Translations under genes and position numbers: made by a program
Notes under the pieces: model-generated
The model's input: the letters and a program-made list of their open reading frames with translations, nothing else
Told to the model about the DNA's origin: nothing
The model's database searches: none
Origin: Aphelocoma coerulescens
Taxonomy: Eukaryota; Chordata; Aves; Passeriformes; Corvidae
Length of the DNA: 64,000 nt
NCBI RefSeq assembly: GCF_041296385.1
Contig: NC_091013.1
Coordinates: 31,877,001-31,941,000 of the forward strand
Reading direction: 5' to 3'
Part shown: positions 60,101 through 64,000 of the stretch, in pieces
How positions within the stretch are numbered: the first letter of the stretch is position 1
Layout of the letters: every line of letters begins with the position of its first letter

Positions 60101-63100
60101 GCCTTACTAATTAGGAACCTATTGAAAGATGACTTCCCTGCTGAAAATAGGGACTGGTTAACTTGCAAGGGACTACAGATGAGTTGGGAAGACAGGACAA
60201 AGCATTAGAAATCTGTTGTGCAACCACAGAACTCTCTCATTACAGCTGCTCTTTCTTTGTGGAAATGAGTAAATTTTATAAGAAATGCTGCAGGAATAGT
60301 CATCAAAAATGTCCAACTTTGCATTCAGTCTTAGAGGGTTTTGATTTGGTTTGCCCAGTGCAGCAGATGGTACTGGGAAAACAGTAAGTCTTTGCATCCA
60401 CTTTCTCCAGCATTGACAATTGTTCTTTCTGAGGCATTTGAAGAACCTACCAGTCATAGGTCACCAGCATGAGACCTGCAAGTCATGCATTGTGAAGACA
60501 ACAGGAAAAACTTCGGTTTGAACATGTATAGAGTATATTGAATGAGCAAAATGAGTGGATTTAGAGAATATCCATGAGAGTATAGAATTTTGTTTGACAA
60601 TATGAAGAACCATGATGTATAAGTCAGACATGCTTGCCTCAAAATGAGTTTATGCCTGGGTTTGTTTGGGTGTCTCTTTTCTTAGGATTCACAGGATTCA
60701 ATTGAAGTGATTGTATGAGTGCAGAAAATGGACATGCTGCTTTGTAACAGAGTTACGAAGGTAGTTGTGCATTGTATAGAAAAACAAAGATTGTTTGGAA
60801 TAAGAAATTTGTGTCTATATAGATAGAACAAATTTTAATGTTCTTGCAAGCCTGGGGAGACTGGGTATGTTCTGACATGCTTCCTCTGTTATCCAAACTG
60901 AACTCTCTGGCATATATGTCAGATTTGAGATTACAGATTCTTCTGCACTTGCCCTGTATTGGGATTTTTTTAGGAAAAAGCAGAGTTCTGAATATAAGGG
61001 GAATCAGAGCGGGCACACAAATGGTAAATGGTGCATTGCTTGATTATCAGGTTTAATGTGTCATTAGGGTCTTGCTGACCTTTTCTGTCAATGCAAAACA
61101 TGGGCAGATGTTAGCATTAGAGAGAAAAAGAGAGCAGAAGTGGATAGATGTGAGCAGGCCGGCTGCCAAAAGATCAGCTGACACTGCTGACATCAAGTGC
61201 AATCTGGAGAGTCCTTCTTACCCAAGCAAGCCTTTGCTATGTATCGTTGTCTATATATGCAGTGTCTGTAAACCAGTCTCTCATCTGGTCAGTACATCTT
61301 TCTTGCTATGAGATATATTGTCCTTGTCTTGTTTACCTCATTTATCTTAGTCTCTGCAGGTTGTTGTTTCATTTACTGAGAACAGACAATAAAGAGGAAA
61401 TGGGCATTTAGGTTGTCTTTTGCATTTTCACTGGATTTGCAGAACTTCTTCCCTCCGAGATCTGCATGCAGTGTGTTACTGACAGCTTGTCACTTCGTTG
61501 TCTCTTCCCAGTGCAGTCTGTGTAGCTCTGGATTGTTAGGGAGTAATAAAAAATACATTTTACGTGGGTCATAGCTGTAGCAGTAACTTGAGGAGGTGGT
61601 CTCAGTGAAGAGATGTACTTTGTGTGGTGGAAATGGTTTCCCACAGCCTCTTGTGGGTTGCTTTGCTAACTGCTTTTTAGAGAGGACTGCAAGATGCTAC
61701 AGAGTGGTGCATGATGTAGTGAAGGTAAAAAGTTCAACTGCTACAATGTGTCCTGTTACTTATCTTCAGAAACTTTGAGATAACTGTGGTAAGTGCACCA
61801 TCCTCTCCCCTCCCCCCATACCCAATCACTAAAGATCTGCTTTCATGTGTGGCTTCCTCTGTTCATTGTCTGTGCACGGTAAAGATTCTGGTTCTGACAC
61901 TTTTCCCAGCAGGAGTCTTAATTTTCCTGAGAAGCAAACAGTGCTTTTGTCACGGCATATCAAAATACCCAAGAAAGGTAATTAGATGGAAGAAAGGGAC
62001 CTGCTAGTGAGATGCACCAACAGAGATGTCTGACAGTCCAGTGAGCAAGACACTGAGATCTAGTTCCTGCAATTTGCTTTGCTGTGGACGTGTGTCAAGT
62101 CAGTTAGCTGTGTTTGTAAGATAATGCAAAAAATATTTATCTTCTCGACTTTTTGCCTGTTTTGCCTATTTATATTTTCAAAATACATGCTCCTTTTGCA
62201 GTGAATGTCTTCTATTCTGTGTGTGCATAGTGCTCACTTCCATGTGCAGCTGTTCACTGGTACTTTGGAAAGTATTGTAATGCCCATATCAATGGTAAAG
62301 GGAGTATGAGCCTGTTCAGGAAATTAGCTCTGCTTTTCATCTTTAAAATGTGTGTCAGTGCTTCTCAAAAATTAGTATCTCTGAACTCCTACCTTCACAC
62401 AGGGGTCAGAAAAACAAGATTATAAAATATTAGGATGCAGCAGAGTGTGTAGCTGTTGGAAAGATGACTGGAAAGCTAGGAGGTGAGGGTGGACGAAGGC
62501 ACTGTGGATATTGGCAGTTGTCCTCAATCTGCTTCTGTTGCTGTACTGCATCAGGAGCCAGGTCTGTCCTTGAAGAAAATGAATGCTTTTTAAAAATGTT
62601 TTCCATTCCCTCCCCACCCCCTTTCCCAGACAGTATAACCTAAGAAGAATAAGGCTCAGAAATAGGAGTAGAGATTCGTGTTCTCAGTAAGGACAAACTT
62701 GAGCTTTCATGAGAAAGCAGGTTAATAAGAAATTTGACAATCTGGAATAGGCTGTGGGAAACCATTTCCACCATTGCTGGCTTAAGGATGACTTTTAAAA
62801 AAACTGCAAACAAATTCCTAGAGACAGGGAGGTGAGGAGGAGGAACAAGATTCTTGAGCCTAGTAGCATGTTGAATAGGTACTATAGAAAAGCCTTTGCT
62901 TGCTTGTTACCTAAAAGTGAAAAGGGAAAAAATATTGTCTGTAGACCTTAAAGAATATATAATACTCTACACTGCCTCTTAATGCAGAATCTCTTGCAGC
63001 AGTGTTTAGTTCAGCAAGCTGTCCTAAATTTTTGGTTAAGATTTCATCCACATCTGTGTACATTTACTTCTGCTGGGTTAAGAAGCTTCAGGTTTTCCCA

Positions 63101-64000
63101 CTTTTCAACCCGTTTCTACTGCAGAAGATCCAGCACAAAAGACTGATCAATTAAACAACAGGAAACTGCTGCCTATAGCAGCTAAATCACATCTGATTTG
63201 TAGATGAAGTCTTTTGCAGCTCAGGCAAGTATATGCATTTTACACAGTGGGTGCTTGCTCTTGGTGTGATTTCTCTCTTTGAGGCCTTTAACAGCTCTTT
63301 TCTTTGAGTCAGCTTTGATCCAAATCTATGCTCTCAGCTGGACAACAGCACAAAATTGAATGTAGATATACAATTGCATGCCATATATTTTAAAGCAGGC
63401 AAACAGAAAACCACAACTCCCCACCTCCCAAAAGCAAGCAAACAACCATCCTCCAAATCCCCAGACATGAGAAGTATCATTCAGTTTTGTCTTCTTCCCT
63501 GGCTGTGTTATAGATGCCATTTGGACCATGTTAGTTTTCCTGATTAAAATCTCAGGGGTCTGGGTTTGGTTTTTTGTTGCTGCTGTTGTGCTTTTTGGTT
63601 TTTTTCTTTTCCCTGATATGTCATGGTTCTTAGCATTCAGGCATTTAAAACGTGAAAATGAAGCCTTGGAATCTTGACAGGAGCAAAGATTCACTGTCAT
63701 CAGTAAATTGGGGGAAAGGATGGGATTCAGCATGAGATTTTCCAAGTGATAGAATACTACTGGTTTTAGGGGAAAGAGTTCAATTCAGTGTATCTTTATA
63801 GATATCAGCTATTCTTTATCCCCCTTGTTTATGCTGTCTTCATGACCCATGTTTCAAGGATTGCTTTATTCAGCTTGGTTCCTTCTCATCTCTTGATCCC
63901 TGCCAAGGCAGTGTTCTTGGCTGCTTTGAGATACATAGAGCAATCATTTGCTATCAGTAGTACAAAGTTTGTTGAGCAGTTTTAACAATGAGATACAGTA

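Larger units (their letters stand above)
32901..64000. other. 31 kb without a recognised gene; possible first intron
   Basis: If the 32.3-32.9 kb island promotes rightward, this is the start of a large first intron; otherwise it is intergenic. No exon family was recognised on either strand. The longest open frame outside the CpG islands (155 codons, -, 38946-39413) fits chance. No CR1 copy was noticed, unlike in the left half. Local features are listed separately: purine-rich tract, CTATAT repeat, telomere-like array with flanking duplication, TTTG repeat, perfect hairpin, a GC-rich block and one candidate exon. T-rich runs occur at 57043-57057 and 60000-60016. Confidence 0.5.

Noticed and set aside
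61775..61797. Possible 19-bp micro-exon between TATCTTCAG and GTAAGT
   Set aside because: Acceptor and donor are good, but there is no supporting neighbour exon or recognisable peptide; chance is likely.

Overview
The window reads as nuclear DNA from a bird, most likely a songbird (passerine). It is AT-rich and gene-sparse, with CR1 LINE 3' ends in both orientations. It also carries a SINE whose head is a degenerate tRNA-Ile and whose tail is CR1-like, an architecture known from passerine genomes. Coding DNA is confined to short exons with standard splice sites. Nearly every other open frame over 60 codons is consistent with chance in intron or intergenic sequence.

Three protein-coding genes can be read with confidence. 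(1) MGAT4A, + strand: the last four coding exons (8040-11666) of the Golgi N-glycan-branching enzyme GnT-IVa. Everything to their left is upstream intron. A long 3' UTR probably runs to about 17.3 kb. (2) UNC50, - strand (17459-21513, plus a non-coding first exon near 22.2 kb): complete, 259 codons, five coding exons, a Golgi multi-pass membrane protein. (3) COA5, + strand (22454-25230): complete, 75 codons in three exons, a cytochrome c oxidase assembly factor with twin CX9C spacing.

MGAT4A and UNC50 converge tail to tail, with overlapping poly(A) signals on the two strands. UNC50 and COA5 diverge from one shared CpG-island promoter. As I recall the human map, this tail-to-tail then head-to-head layout matches 2q11.2.

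From 25.5 kb to the right end I recognise no coding gene. A strong second CpG island at 32.28-32.9 kb, with a G-quadruplex motif and a good + strand splice donor at 32526/32527, marks an active-looking promoter. The next 31 kb would then be its first intron, or intergenic. In human the neighbour on this side is INPP4A, which converges on COA5. I could not find INPP4A exons here, so the identity of this promoter is the main open question.

Smaller structures worth noting are: a degenerate interstitial telomere-like array flanked by two 57-bp duplicated blocks (43.1-43.4 kb); a perfect 16-bp hairpin with a 3-nt loop (45511-45545); a (TA)n array with an exact 16-bp higher-order period (2376-2460); and a 74-bp GGAT microsatellite abutting a CR1 (31466-31539). 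I saw no CRISPR array, no intact mobile-element ORF, no viral gene, and nothing I would call an undescribed multi-gene system.
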